Below, piece after piece: positions 1 to 10,110 of a DNA stretch of 32,441 bases. The notes below the pieces were generated by a model. It saw only the letters and a list, made by a program, of their open reading frames with translations. It was not told the origin of the DNA and made no database searches. How positions within the stretch are numbered: position 1 is the stretch's first letter; the number at the start of each line of letters is the position of its first letter. The stretch is from Sporodiniella umbellata. Taxonomy: Eukaryota; Mucoromycota; Mucoromycetes; Mucorales; Rhizopodaceae. The position numbers and the translations under genes were made by a program. The stretch lies in NCBI GenBank assembly GCA_025677835.1, contig JAIXMR010000167.1:1-32441 (forward strand), given 5' to 3'.

Positions 1-928
1 TTTTTTTATGCAAGGTAAAGGGTATTTAAGATCGTTTTCGTTACTTTTTATCCTCCAACGGTGGCTAGAGTCATCCTACCCTTTTTTTTTTTTTCAAGTG
101 GTAACAAGAAAGTGATACCTTCTCTTTGCTTATAGGTGCAAAAAAAGGGATAGGACAGTCCAGTACAAAGAAGGCTTTGTCACTCGTTTCAGACATCTCT
201 TTACAAGCTTCCTGATGAACTGATCTATAACAAATTATCTCTCTAGGTGATACCAATCGATTCTCTCTCTTTTTTTTTTTTTTTTTTTTTTTGATTCAAC
301 AGTGTATACCATAAAAAGCATAGGCGATCTAACCCAAATTGCATCTATAAAACTCTAACGATACTCCTGTCCTATCATAGTGCCTTTGGAAATACAGAGC
401 AAGTTTTACAAGTAGTTCTATGGTTTTCGTCTTTTTTTGTTTTGTAAAGAGAGGTATTGAACTATGGATTGTCACCTTTCTAGAGAGGGGGGGGAATCGT
501 ATCTTGGTTTCGATTATTTGGACTATTCATGCCGATGGCTCTTGGCTTTCAAAAGGGTTTCTATGGGAATGCTTTTGATTACCCTGGTTCAAAAGGATCA
601 CACGTTTTCTGCATACTTTTTTTTTTTTTTTTTTTTAATAATAATAAGCAAACGGTCTGCTCCTATCGTATTTTGTTGTGCAGCCATCATCTGGTCTTTG
701 ATGGGCTATACAGTCTAAAGCCAGACATGGTTTCTGTCCTGCCTATGGAGAGATTGGCTCAACGCTCGTAAAACAAAGACTTTGAATCTACCTATTTTTT
801 TTTTTTTAAGGGTTTTTTATTTTATTTTTTTTGAGTATAAAAAACCCTTATTTTAATGACTTTAGGATTCTTTACGCAGCTTTTTGTTTATTTATTCATT
901 TTCTTTTCTCTTTATTTTTTTTTTTTTG
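1..928. other. Intergenic stretch, no supported gene
   Basis: No gene is supported here. Short open frames occur on both strands, but they are interrupted by or encoded in T/A homopolymers and match nothing I recognise. The stretch holds long T tracts and, near its right end, a perfect inverted repeat annotated separately. It is probably the promoter region of the gene starting at 929, perhaps with the end of an unseen gene to the left. Confidence 0.5.
807..850. repeat. Perfect 14-bp inverted repeat containing a TATA-like box
   Basis: The arm at 807-820 is the exact reverse complement of 837-850, with a 16-nt AT-rich loop. The right arm, with the preceding loop base, contains a TATA-like string (TATAAAAAA) about 80 bp before the ATG at 929. 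It could form a hairpin in DNA or RNA, or simply be a promoter element that is palindromic by chance. Confidence 0.6.
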
Positions 929-1780
929 ATGGAAATGGATTCAACCAACAAAAGAAACAGCCTTTCACACTACTTGTCACCCCATCGTCACACAGAGCCG
1001 GAAGAGGCAGTGTCTCGAAGGAATAGCATGTACCAAACAAGCGAGTTTATTAAAAGATCCAGTCGTCGAGGCAGTTTACAGAGATCCTATCGCAACAGTT
1101 TTTTAAACGAAGACGATTTGGATGATGCAAGTATTACTCTTTTTTTTTTCTGTTTAGGTGCGTTGGCTGACCTAAAACTTAAAGCCTTGGGATGGGGAAG
1201 GGGAAGACTGGGAGCTTGTGTTGAGACAGTACGATCGTTACGGTACGGAAGAAAAAGGCAAACGAAACAGCCGTCTGTTTGAATCCTACCCAGGTAATAA
1301 TAATAATAACCAAGGGAGAGGAGAGTTTGTTTCTATTCACCCGGCCCAAGTCCAGGTACCGCCAGCCGAAGAACCGACTACGATCCTTGACTGTTTTGAT
1401 TTCCCCAGTACGTTTCAAACCCAAGATTTACACAACATCTTTTGTCCTTACGAAGAGATGCGAGGTGGATACAAAATCAAATGGCTATCAGACACCCGTG
1501 CCTTGATCCTGTTTGAACATCCTGCTACAGGTAAAAAAAAAAAAAAATACATCTGCTTTTGACCTCATTTTTTTTGGTAGCCAAAAAGGCCTATCTTGAT
1601 CAGGTCGTTCATCCACTGACTCATCTCACACCTTATCGAGGCCCTACGGATTTCTTAAAAGGCAAGCCTTTCTCTCCCCCCCCCCCAAACCGTCTTCTCA
1701 TGTCTCTTTTTCTAGACCGTAGAGCCTCTTATCAATCATTATCGGATCGCAAAAGACAATCCTTCTATTCTAAAACCTAA
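929..1780 (+). CDS. R3HCC1L-like protein with C-terminal RRM-like domain
   Basis: Proposed exons are 929-1130, about 1201-1530 and 1581-1780 (243 aa). The N-terminus is Ser/Arg-rich and probably disordered (RRNSMYQTSEF, SSRRGSLQRSY). A DWELVL motif near the middle, followed by LDCFDFPSTFQTQDL, YKIKWLSDTRALILFEHPA and AKKAYLDQ, resembles the C-terminal RRM-like domain of animal R3HCC1L and fungal relatives. The basic tail contains FSPPPP. Intron 2 (1531-1580) is clear: GT..AG, phase 1, and it restores PATAKKAYL. Intron 1 is uncertain. The donor at 1131 (GTATTA) is good, but the strong acceptor at 1157 leads to a stop, and only weak AAG acceptors at 1200 or 1206 restore the frame. The start at 929 is the first ATG after the T tract; an ATG at 884 would add a poly-Phe leader and is unlikely. 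It may bind RNA, but the function is not known from the sequence. Confidence 0.7.
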
Positions 1781-2164
1781 CAGTTTCTGTAACACAGATA
1801 CACACCCCTACCCACTATTAAAAAAAAAAACATCCGGTTTCCTCCATTGTTGTAGAAACAAGTCACACTTGACAAGGGAAGGGGTGGCCATGTGTTTCGA
1901 CAAGGCCAAAATAACCAAAAAAAAAAAAAAAAACATAATAAAAAAGAGAAATGATTCACGCCTACACACACATCAATAAATCTGTATTCAATCAAATCAA
2001 TCATCCAATCACGTATAGAAAGACTGTGAACAAAGAAAAATATAAGAACTGAGAGCCAAGAATATGGAAAAGAAAGCGAGACATAGATTACAAAAATGAA
2101 GAAGGTGTGTGTGGTGTATGTGTTGTATGTGAGATTCTAATAGATAATAAAACAAAGCTTTTGT
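1781..2164. other. Convergent 3' region between two genes
   Basis: This is the space between the 3' ends of the RRM-like gene (+) and cytochrome c (-). It is AT-rich with A tracts and AATAAA-like strings suited to 3' UTRs. No coding frame is convincing. Confidence 0.5.
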
Positions 2165-2615
2165 TTAACAAGCATCCTAATAAATAAATAAATAAAAAAA
2201 CAACAGTCAGTAAGAGTTCAGGGCACTTTTGTGATTTTTACCTTCATGTAGGCAACAACATCAGCACGATCCTTGGGCTTCTTGAAACCAGCGAAAGCCA
2301 TCTTGGTACCAGGAATGTACTTCTTGGGGTTTTCAAGATACTTTTTTAAAAAGAAAGGTTAGAAAGACAATACCAAACACCTTTCGATCCAATACAACTT
2401 ACATCGAAAAGAGTTTGTTCGTTCCACTCAACACCCTTGTTCTTGTTGGCAGCGGTGTAATCGAAACCGGCTACTTGACCAGACTTACGACCAAAGACAC
2501 CGTGAAGGTTAGGACCCACCTTGTTAGCTCCACCTTCTTCAACAGTGTGACAAGTAGCACAACGAGTCTTGAAGAGCTTGGCACCAGCAGCAGCGTTTCC
2601 TTCGGGGATAGCCAT
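2165..2615 (-). CDS. CYC1: Cytochrome c
   Basis: Soluble electron carrier of the mitochondrial intermembrane space, between complex III and cytochrome c oxidase. There are three exons on the minus strand: 2615-2403, 2340-2242 and 2176-2165, giving 107 aa, the normal fungal length. The haem-attachment motif CATCH is at residues 19-23 (Cys19, Cys22, His23), and the Met ligand lies in [10 protein letters not shown] (Met85). Introns are 62 nt (2341-2402) and 65 nt (2177-2241); the second has a CTGAC branch-like motif and a pyrimidine tract. The last coding exon is only 12 nt and gives the ending AYMKDAC. Reading through intron 2 instead would end the protein at 2218 as [11 protein letters not shown], which is less like the family. 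A TATA box lies about 92 bp upstream. Confidence 0.96.
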
Positions 2616-3312
2616 TTTTTATTGAGTTAAGAGTAGGGGGTTAAAGAGAGAAGGGGGAAAAAAAAAGAAATTTCTAGGAAAGAAAGAAAAGAAAAGGAAA
2701 ACCAGCTTTTATAGAAAACCTTTTTTTTTTTTTTTTTTTTTCCAATAGTCTGACAAGCCTCTTTGTCACTCATTCATCTTTCTTTAACTCCACCCTTGTC
2801 CTTTTCAACTTCCGAGTAAACGACCCCCCCCCCCTCCCTTGACTCATAAAAAAATTTTTTTTTCTACCAGTTTCCGTCGGCGCTCTGTTTCTTTTAGGAT
2901 GATTATTTTACTTACTTGGTTGACCGCTGTGGAGGGGTTGTTTTCTGTTTGGTTTTGTTCGGTAAACAAGTAGAAAAAAAAAAAAAGGTAAAATACCCAC
3001 AAAAAAAAAAAAAAAAAGGATTCTATTAACATGGAGGAATCCAATGGCATCGTCCTACCCAATCACAGAAAATTCTAGAGTGAACTTGGGTGAGGTACAG
3101 CACTTGTTTTTAGCCATTGACAGCAAAAAAGATCTCAGACAGTCTCTCTTGCAAAAATTTCCCCCACTTTTTTTTTTTTTTTTTTTTTTGCCATCTTTCT
3201 CGAGTGCCTGAAATGATAAAGTGAATTTTTGGCTTTATATGTCCAGAAAAAGATCAATCAATAACGCGGGGCCCATGCTGAACAATGCCTTTGACAGAAC
3301 AACTCCGATTCT
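2616..3312. other. Intergenic region, carrier 3' side to cytochrome c promoter
   Basis: About 700 bp holding the cytochrome c promoter (TATA at 2707-2713, T tract 2721-2740) and the 3' flank of the mitochondrial carrier. An open frame on the minus strand at 2844-3062 is mostly poly-Phe from T tracts and is not a gene. A CCAAT string lies near 3058. Confidence 0.5.
2707..2713 (-). promoter_or_regulatory. TATA box of the cytochrome c gene
   Basis: TATAAAA on the minus strand, about 92 bp before the ATG at 2615. Similar boxes sit about 70-75 bp before the ATG of the CAP and desaturase genes, which supports it. Confidence 0.6.
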
Positions 3313-4294
3313 TCACCAGCCGTTGGCTTGAAAGGCACGGATACTTAACTCGTAGGCGGTAAAGGTGGCGCCGGCGGCAGGAATACTTGAAAAATAAGTA
3401 ACAGAAAACACGCGTTTTATGTTTACCTTCGGATCACTGTGGGCGTAAAGCCACGGAAGAGACCTTGGAGACCATCCTTGGTGTATATTTTCTTTAGGGT
3501 GGGAATGATATAGAAACCTTGGGGCGGTTCCGGTTGATTTTGTACCTAATCCATGTCAATCAGCGCGTATGGGGGATAGTAGTTACTTACCATGGACTTC
3601 ACCACATCCAAAGGATAACAACACAGCCAATAGCCGATCCCCCCTACAGCGCCTGCTGTCATCAATTCCAACACGTTGGGCTGATGATCGTCCTGACTGT
3701 AATGTCGTTTGACCACTTCAAAGCCGGTGTAGAACCCAGCGTAAGCCGGAATCTCTCGCACCACCGTAGCCCACAGGCCACGAAGGAGGCCCCGGTATCC
3801 TTCCTGCCGAACCACCTCCGTCGCACAGTCGATCGGCCCTCGAAACGTCGTCGCCTGCGCCTGCAACTTGACCTTCAAGAGCTCCACCGGCGAGGCCAAA
3901 ACACTGTTGACCGCACCGGCACCAGCACCAGCAAGCGCGATCTTTGCATACCCAAGCTCGTCTCCCGTTGATAGCTGCTGTTTGAAAGCCGAGTTGGCCG
4001 CAAATAACAACGCATTGACCGCCCCAATCCCTACCAACGGACTCGCCATCCCCCGATACAACGACAGGATCCCTTCACTCTCCACCATCTGCCGTCCACA
4101 CACCCAAGCACCACTGCTTTTTCCTGTATCTAGCTGGAGTCGAACCTTGATCGTATCTAACGGTTGGCCGACAAGCACGTTGGCCATACCGCCCAAACTA
4201 CATCTCGTCCTATCAACACTCACATAGACACATTGATTTATTATCACTACCTTCCAGCAATAAAGTCGGCCAAAGTAGAAACAGGTTCTGACAT
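3313..4294 (-). CDS. Mitochondrial carrier protein (carnitine/acylcarnitine or YMC-like)
   Basis: Inner-membrane solute carrier of the SLC25 family. Exons on the minus strand are 4294-4251, 4197-3591, 3545-3427 and 3385-3313 (280 aa, usual family length); introns are 53, 45 and 41 nt. All three carrier signatures are present: QPLDTIKVRLQ, SPVELLKVKLQ and YPLDVVKSMVQ, the last recovered only after removing the intron at 3546-3590. The opening IAGSLGGMANVLVGQPLD and the contact-point string VREIPAYAGFY are closest to the CRC1/YMC1/SLC25A20-29 branch, so acylcarnitine or a related amino-acid/carboxylate substrate is likely; the exact substrate is inference. Its exons look clearly richer in G+C than neighbouring genes. 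It starts 124 bp after the IKS1 stop, on the same strand. Confidence 0.9.
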
Positions 4295-4418
4295 GTTTAT
4301 ATATATATATATGTTTGTTTAGAAATAAAGAAAGCTACTTAAAAAAAAAAGAGTTCATTTTTATTGTCAATGGCGTATCCATGGCATCTCCGCTGTGAAT
4401 TTTTTTTTTTTTTTTTTC

Positions 4419-7001
4419 TCAGGCCTGACAAATACCAGAGGTAGTGAGGGTGGTGATCAATAATAAAAGAATATGCAGTAAAAGCAACAGAAAGCTAGGC
4501 GAACTTGATTTATGCCAAAAATCCATGGTGGCCAAGAACAAAACGGTATAAAGAATAGCAGGTGCGGTTGTATAAGGCGAGCAGGCGTAAGTACAAGAAG
4601 CAACCTAAAAAGAAAAAATAAGAACAGGCTGATGCGTTTTATTTTTTATTTTTTTTATTTTTTTTTTTTTTGGTTACTTTGAGTACGGCTGTGATGGATT
4701 TGATCGTGTTAGCATACGGAGTCTCAGTGACGGTCCAATGGGATTGGCCCTGATTAGGTAATCCCATCAAAAGCCCACTGGGAGAAGGGGTCTGCTCGCT
4801 CGACTTGCGTCTTTTTCGAACAGTTTCCCTTTTCACTTCCACCGGCCTTTTCAACTCGGGCTCTTCTACGCGTGTGGCTCGTTCGGGCCAACCAAACATG
4901 GTTCTCTCCCGGATCTTGACCAGAATCTCATTACAGGATGGCCGTTTGGCTGGATCCACCGAAAGGAGCAGTCGCATCAACAGCTTGAGTTCGTTGGGTA
5001 TATCCGCACTGATCTCTGGATGTTTCAAAGCATCCAAATACAATCGATTCTCTTTTCGATAGATGTCCAGCCTAGATTTGGGAAAATGGATTCTATAAAA
5101 AGGAAGGCATCAGTCCCCACAGTCAGGTAAAGCTCTTACTCTTTCAAATCAAGGATTTCCTGCCGAAGAACATCCACATCGTCAATAGTACTATAAGGCA
5201 ATCTCGAGTAACACAAGAAATACAATACCATGCCTAAAGACCACATGTCGGCCTTGGGCGAATAATCTACTATGTTTCTTCCCCGAGCATCCAACAGCAC
5301 ATGCTCGGGCGCCATGAACTCCAACGTACCCGTGGCTCCTGTTCGGTTATCCGTAGGCAATTCGTGCTCTAAATCTTCGCATTCTCCAAAGTCAGAGATC
5401 AACACACGAGGTCTAATAGCCCAACAAACATAAGCGAGCTTTTTTTTTTTTTTTTTTTTAAGAAAGTGCTTACATGCCGTTACAGCCTGTCTGTTTCCTT
5501 GGGTCGTACTGTAGCAACAGGTTGGGTGGCTTGAGGTCGCGATGAACAATGTTTTGCTGGTGAAGATGAGCCAATCCCTGTACGATATCCAGAAACAAGG
5601 AACCAATCTCGGTCATAGTCAACAGCCGCTTTCCTTCGATGGGCTGTTCAAATGCGTCTTGTTCTCTCATCTGTCGCTTGATACGCTCACGTTTGCTTTC
5701 CACGGTAGGTGAAGAAGAAGCTGGCACGGGTGTCACACGAGGTTCGAAATACTCTTCTAGGTTCCCGCCGTTGGCACATTCCATCAAAATAAACAGACAG
5801 GGCACATTGGGACCAAACGGGCTGAGCTGACATAGTTCTAGCCACGAATGTTTGTATGTCACCACGTTGGGATGGCGAAGTCGTTCCAACAAATGAACCT
5901 CTCTCAACATCTTGACTAACCAAGAGTGATTATCGCCAATCGCTACTTTCTTCACCGCGTATTTTCCTAGCTTCACACCATCCAGCATATGCTAAACCCA
6001 AAAATCAATACTATCCTCGAACCTTCTCTTTTCCTTTTTACCTCACATAAAAACACACTGCCTCGAAAGCCTTTGCCGAGTTTTTTGAGTTCCACAAAAA
6101 ACTTGGCGTAATAGCCTTGATTGAACGCGCTTTTGTTCAGATTCATCGATGGATCCAAAGCGTCTGTTTCGTTGGACCTAATAGACGATCTGTGTTTCGT
6201 TATCATCTAAACAAAAATACATTGTGCCTATCTACCTTGCTTCATTTCCGGAAGAAGCCAGCAATCGGAAATAGTTTTGGTCCATATATTCGGGTGCTTG
6301 ATTCTACTTTTTTCTCATTAATCAACCATCAATAAAAGAAAAATCTAGTCTACTGTACATTCTCTTTTAATGGGCGATGACAATAAGGACATTCTTCCTC
6401 TTCTGCCTACGTATCAAAACAGTAAGCTTTTCTTTCTCCTCTCCCTTTCTTTTTTCTTTTTTTTTTTTTTTTTTTTTTTTTTGGAAAAAAACAAACAAAC
6501 AAAAGCCTTACGGTCCTATTACTCGATGGACTGCTCGAACGACGTTCTTGCTCAGGCGAGAAACTTTGAACTGTGATGGATTGATTGTCCGGATTGTAAA
6601 GTACCATTTGGCCTCTAGCACTGTTTTGTCTATATATAAATATAAAGTCTCAGTATCATCACAAATGGTTTGATATATATATATATATATATATTCTATT
6701 TGACCCATTACGAAATTACAGTCCATTCTCTATAAGGTACCAATTCAAAGTGATTCTGGCTAGGCTCTTCTGCCGGCTGAATGGTAAGGTAAGGTCCTGT
6801 AGAAAGAGATCGCTGTCTTTTGGTCAACACCAGGTTTCTTCGGGGACTTTCAGGCGTAGGAAGGTAATCGCTAGGTAAATAGGGTAATGGCGTTGGAATC
6901 CTTATAAACTGATGTCCACTAATCAAGGCTAACGTTCCACTCGCTTCTGACTCGCTTGCTCTTCTTTTGTTACCACTACTGTTTTGTAAAGTAGTTTCCA
7001 T
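4419..7001 (-). CDS. IKS1: Serine/threonine protein kinase Iks1
   Basis: Ser/Thr kinase of the IKS1 family, cellular role poorly known. Nine exons on the minus strand: 7001-6712, 6629-6512, 6406-6359, 6303-6236, 6189-6042, 5991-5474, 5412-5140, 5092-4678 and 4604-4419; 687 aa, near the yeast length. The N-terminal part reads FELVPYREWTV, then MVLYNPDNQSITVQ, then a CPYCHRPL Cys pair and YMDQNYFRLLA, all family-like. Kinase landmarks are LGKGFRGSVFLCE (Gly loop), YAVKKVAIG (Lys), HRDLKPPN (catalytic loop), SDFGE (Mg site) and MAPEH. The last exon encodes two hydrophobic segments (APAILYTVLFLATMDFW and SFLLLLLHILLLLITTL) and would make the kinase membrane-anchored. If its intron (4605-4677) were retained, the protein would end in a Lys/Asn tract instead. 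The acceptor of exon 5 is ambiguous (6189 or 6177). Confidence 0.9.
6672..6694. repeat. (TA)n simple repeat in IKS1 intron 1
   Basis: A run of about eleven TA units inside the first IKS1 intron (6630-6711). Similar TA runs occur near 4300, 15594 and 28992. Length variation is likely between strains. Confidence 0.8.
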
Positions 7002-8376
7002 CTCTCACTTTTTTTTTTGAGTATTTACAATAGTAATCGTCTTGCAAAAAAAAAAAAAAAGAATGGGAAAAATATAACCAGTTTCATGCAATTGGGCTGT
7101 CTATGTTTTGATTGGCTCACCGAAAAAAAACGGGTTGAAATAAGCTTTGCCAGAGTTCCTTTTTTGTCAAAACTAAATTGAATGACATATCTCTGTACTG
7201 CATTGCTCTTTAGAATACGTCGAAATCTGCAAAAAAAAAAAAAAAAAAAAAAAAGCAGGAGATACACAACCTGCTTATAAAATACCACTTTTTTTTTTAT
7301 TATTGAATCCCCCTCAACCTTTCACTTTGTATCAAAAAAGACTTGGTTTCAAAGGGCAGACAAAGGTATCACCAGTACTACTTGCTTTGACTCAACACCC
7401 TGTCACGTATTAATTTCAGCGAAATCCGCATGGTATAGATCTTTTGTATACAAGTGGCACACTTACTTTATTTAAAGTAAATAAGGCTTAGATCTTCTTT
7501 CTATTCAACTTTTGAACATTTTGCTAGCACCTGACGAAAGAGAGATTCCATAGTCCTTGTTTCTTATCTTGTATCTAAAAAGTATTCTTGCTCTTTTGTA
7601 TCACTGTCTGTGCACTACAGAAAAAAAAAAAGCTGAAGTATTCACTTACCAATAATATACTATACACTATGAATGGGGAAGAACCTCTACCTATAAAAAT
7701 ACGTATAAAATACAATGACACCCTAGCCACCCTGTTTTCTTTTTTTCTGGGAAATCGTAAAAATCTAGTTTCTCTCCCTTTTGAATTTACATCTCTTGCT
7801 GTGACATAGAGTATGTCTGAACTTTTTAACACTCATAGCCTTTGTCTGTGTTACCAGCCCTTTGCCCCTGTCAAAAGAAATTTCCTTAACACTGACTTTG
7901 TTGAAGAAAAGGTGTTACAATAAGGCTGTTTTGGTTGAAAACAAAATTGCTATGCGTTGTTTCTTTAGAGTCAATTCTCAAATTTTCACATGAAAACATC
8001 CCCCCCTTTTCACAGAAACTTTTCCCATTTCGATGAAATAAATATGCTGTAATCGTTTGTTATCAATGATTGCTATCATTTTTAGGGAGACAAACACCAG
8101 CTACTGTATTTAAGATTAACCTGCTTAGTAAATTACAAACCGTCTTCTCGCTTCCCTCCTCCTTTCTTTTTTTTTTTTTTTTTCTCTACGTCAATAAATA
8201 GTCCTTTTACTGCTGCTTTTTACTGTTTCATTGGCTGGGATTTTCAAAAGATTTTTTGTAAAGTGTGGAGTAAGTATTATTGTACAAGTTCCGCTACAGA
8301 TTAATTTCTTTTATTTAAAAGAAAAAAAAAAAATCTTTTCTACTTTAATAATTAATTTCGATCCCTTTTTTCAAAT
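7002..8376. other. Divergent intergenic region IKS1 / P5C reductase
   Basis: 1,375 bp between two divergent start codons. It holds A and T tracts (for example 7232-7254 and 8166-8183) and a palindrome at 7463-7480 (8-bp arms, 2-nt centre). Small open frames near 7,600 resemble nothing known. No gene is supported. Confidence 0.5.
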
Positions 8377-9308
8377 ATGAGTATGCTTGCAAGATTACAA
8401 ACTCTGTCTTCTCATGTTCAGGGCAAAAGCACATTCAGACCAACCATTTCCTTTATTGGAGCTGGGAATATGGCTGAAGCCATCCTTGCCGGTCTACAAT
8501 CCAATGGACATCCACCTTCTCTTTTACGTTATTCAGAGCCGCTTGAAGAAAGACGAAGCTATATGCAATCCAAATACCCTCAGATTTCGGGATCCAATGA
8601 TAACGATAAAACAATTGAAGGGGCTGACGTCGTTGTGTTAGCTGTCAAACCTCAAATGTTACGCTCCGTAGTTTCGTCCGCCTCCTCTGCTTTAACTAAA
8701 AACCCATCCACCTTGATTATATCCGTAGCTGCTGGTATGACTACACAGGACATCAGAGCCTGGCTAAGTTCTCAGTCACCTATCGTACGCTGTATGCCCA
8801 ATACCCCCTCCTTGATCGGCCAAGGCGCAGTGGGCCTCTTTGCAACCGAGAATGTAAGCCAAGATCAAAAGGAACTCACAGAATCCATCATGAACTCTAT
8901 TGCCAAACAAGTGTCATGGATCAAGCAAGAGTCTCTTATGGATACAGTGACAGCCATTAGCGGAAGTGGCCCTGCCTACTTTTTCCTCATGATGGAATCA
9001 ATGCGTAAGTACTTGTTGGATACTGACAGTAGAGCCCTAACTCTCTTCAAACAACAGAAAATGCAGCTGTAGAAGCAGGTTTAGATGCCGAGGTGGCCAA
9101 ATCACTCGTCCTCCAAACTTGTATAGGAGCCGCTCAAATGGCGCGTACCGATGACCTCACTTCGTTACGTCGAAAAGTAACATCGCCTAATGGAACCACC
9201 GAAGCGGCTATTAAAACACTGGAAGCAAATCAATTCTCAATGACTGTGAAAAAAGCGGTATTTGCTGCCCAAGAAAGAGGAAAAGCGTTAGGGAAAATCA
9301 AAAATTAA
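8377..9308 (+). CDS. PRO3: Pyrroline-5-carboxylate reductase
   Basis: Catalyses the last step of proline synthesis, reducing pyrroline-5-carboxylate with NAD(P)H. Exons are 8377-9004 and 9058-9308, 292 aa; the 53-nt intron has GTAAGT, a CCCTAAC branch-like motif and CAG. The nucleotide-binding motif FIGAGNMAEAILAGL follows about 24 residues of leader; VVVLAVKPQ, ISVAAGM, RCMPNTP and ISGSGPAYFF follow. The family signature lies in exon 2: QTCIGAAQMA and VTSPNGTTEAAIKTLE. Two in-frame ATGs (8377 and 8383) are close together; the first is used here. The N-terminal extension carries Arg and Ser and could influence location, but this is not certain. It lies 3' to 5' in tandem with TSR2. Confidence 0.96.
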
Positions 9309-10110
9309 CTTTGAAGATTTGATGATTCCCAAAAAAAAAAAAAAAAAAAAAAAAAATAGAGCCAATAAAAGGGCCTGTGTGGCTTCAATTATTTGAAAGT
9401 AGACCTTGAAAGTCTTTCATTTACAATTAAGTACAACATCAGTGTCAAGAATATTCTCTGAACTTTAACTATTTGCAGATTTTGCTGGTCAGGTTTTTTT
9501 TTTTTTTAAAAAAAAAAAAAAGAAGCATACCAGCAAGATCCGTTTTTGGTGAGTTTTACGAGACTCTTCTCATTAGCCAGGTCAAGAGGTTGGGAAGAAA
9601 AAGCTTGAGTTTTTTTTTTTCTGCGTTGGTTGTATAGAATCAACTCAACGCCATACCCAGAAAGAAAACAAAAAGTGAGTGCCAAAGCTCAAGATATGCT
9701 TTTGTCATAAAGATAAGCACTCCTATTAGTAATAACCCAAGTCTTCAGAAACCCTCTAGGAAGATTGGTTATTCTGTAAATCTAAGCGCCTTATACTCCT
9801 TTAATACCGGAAAGCTACAGTCTCTTTCGAGGTCTGCTGAGATGAGATAACATAGCTTTATTCCAAAAAGTTAATGATACCACCACGTCGCTCTTTATTA
9901 TCTTCCAAATTAAACTGTACAGGGGCTGCTCAAATACCACTTATTGATAAGCTCACATCGAAAAACCACCCCTTCTAACGAAACTGTCAAAGTAACTGCT
10001 AAAATAATGGATTTAAACTAAATCTTAGTTTCCGTATTAGTCTCGTGGCTTTTTTTTTTTTTTTGGTTTTTTTTTTTTTTTTTTTACTTTCTCTACCTTT
10101 GATCTTTATA
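9309..10110. other. Intergenic region P5C reductase to TSR2
   Basis: About 800 bp with no recognisable coding frame. It contains an A tract just after the P5C reductase stop (9331-9356), a T14A14 hairpin at 9477-9541 and T tracts at 10051-10085 immediately before the TSR2 start. Confidence 0.5.
9477..9541. repeat. Hairpin with T14-A14 core and 13-nt outer arms
   Basis: T14 at 9494-9507 is directly followed by A14 at 9508-9521, a perfect 28-bp palindrome. Outside it, 9477-9489 and 9529-9541 are inverted copies matching at 11 of 13 positions (TTGCTGGT / ACCAGCAA core). Confidence 0.75.

Noticed and set aside
884..928. Upstream ATG at 884 for the RRM-like gene
   Set aside because: It would add a poly-Phe leader encoded by a T tract; the ATG at 929 directly after the tract is more credible.
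2844..3062. 72-codon minus-strand frame
   Set aside because: Mostly Phe and Lys from homopolymers and without family likeness.
3519..4227. Long + strand open frames (to 150 codons)
   Set aside because: They are shadows of the G+C-rich mitochondrial carrier exons on the other strand.
7463..7480. 18-bp AT-rich palindrome in the IKS1/P5C reductase intergenic region
   Set aside because: Short and simple enough to be expected by chance in such AT-rich DNA; no further copies seen.
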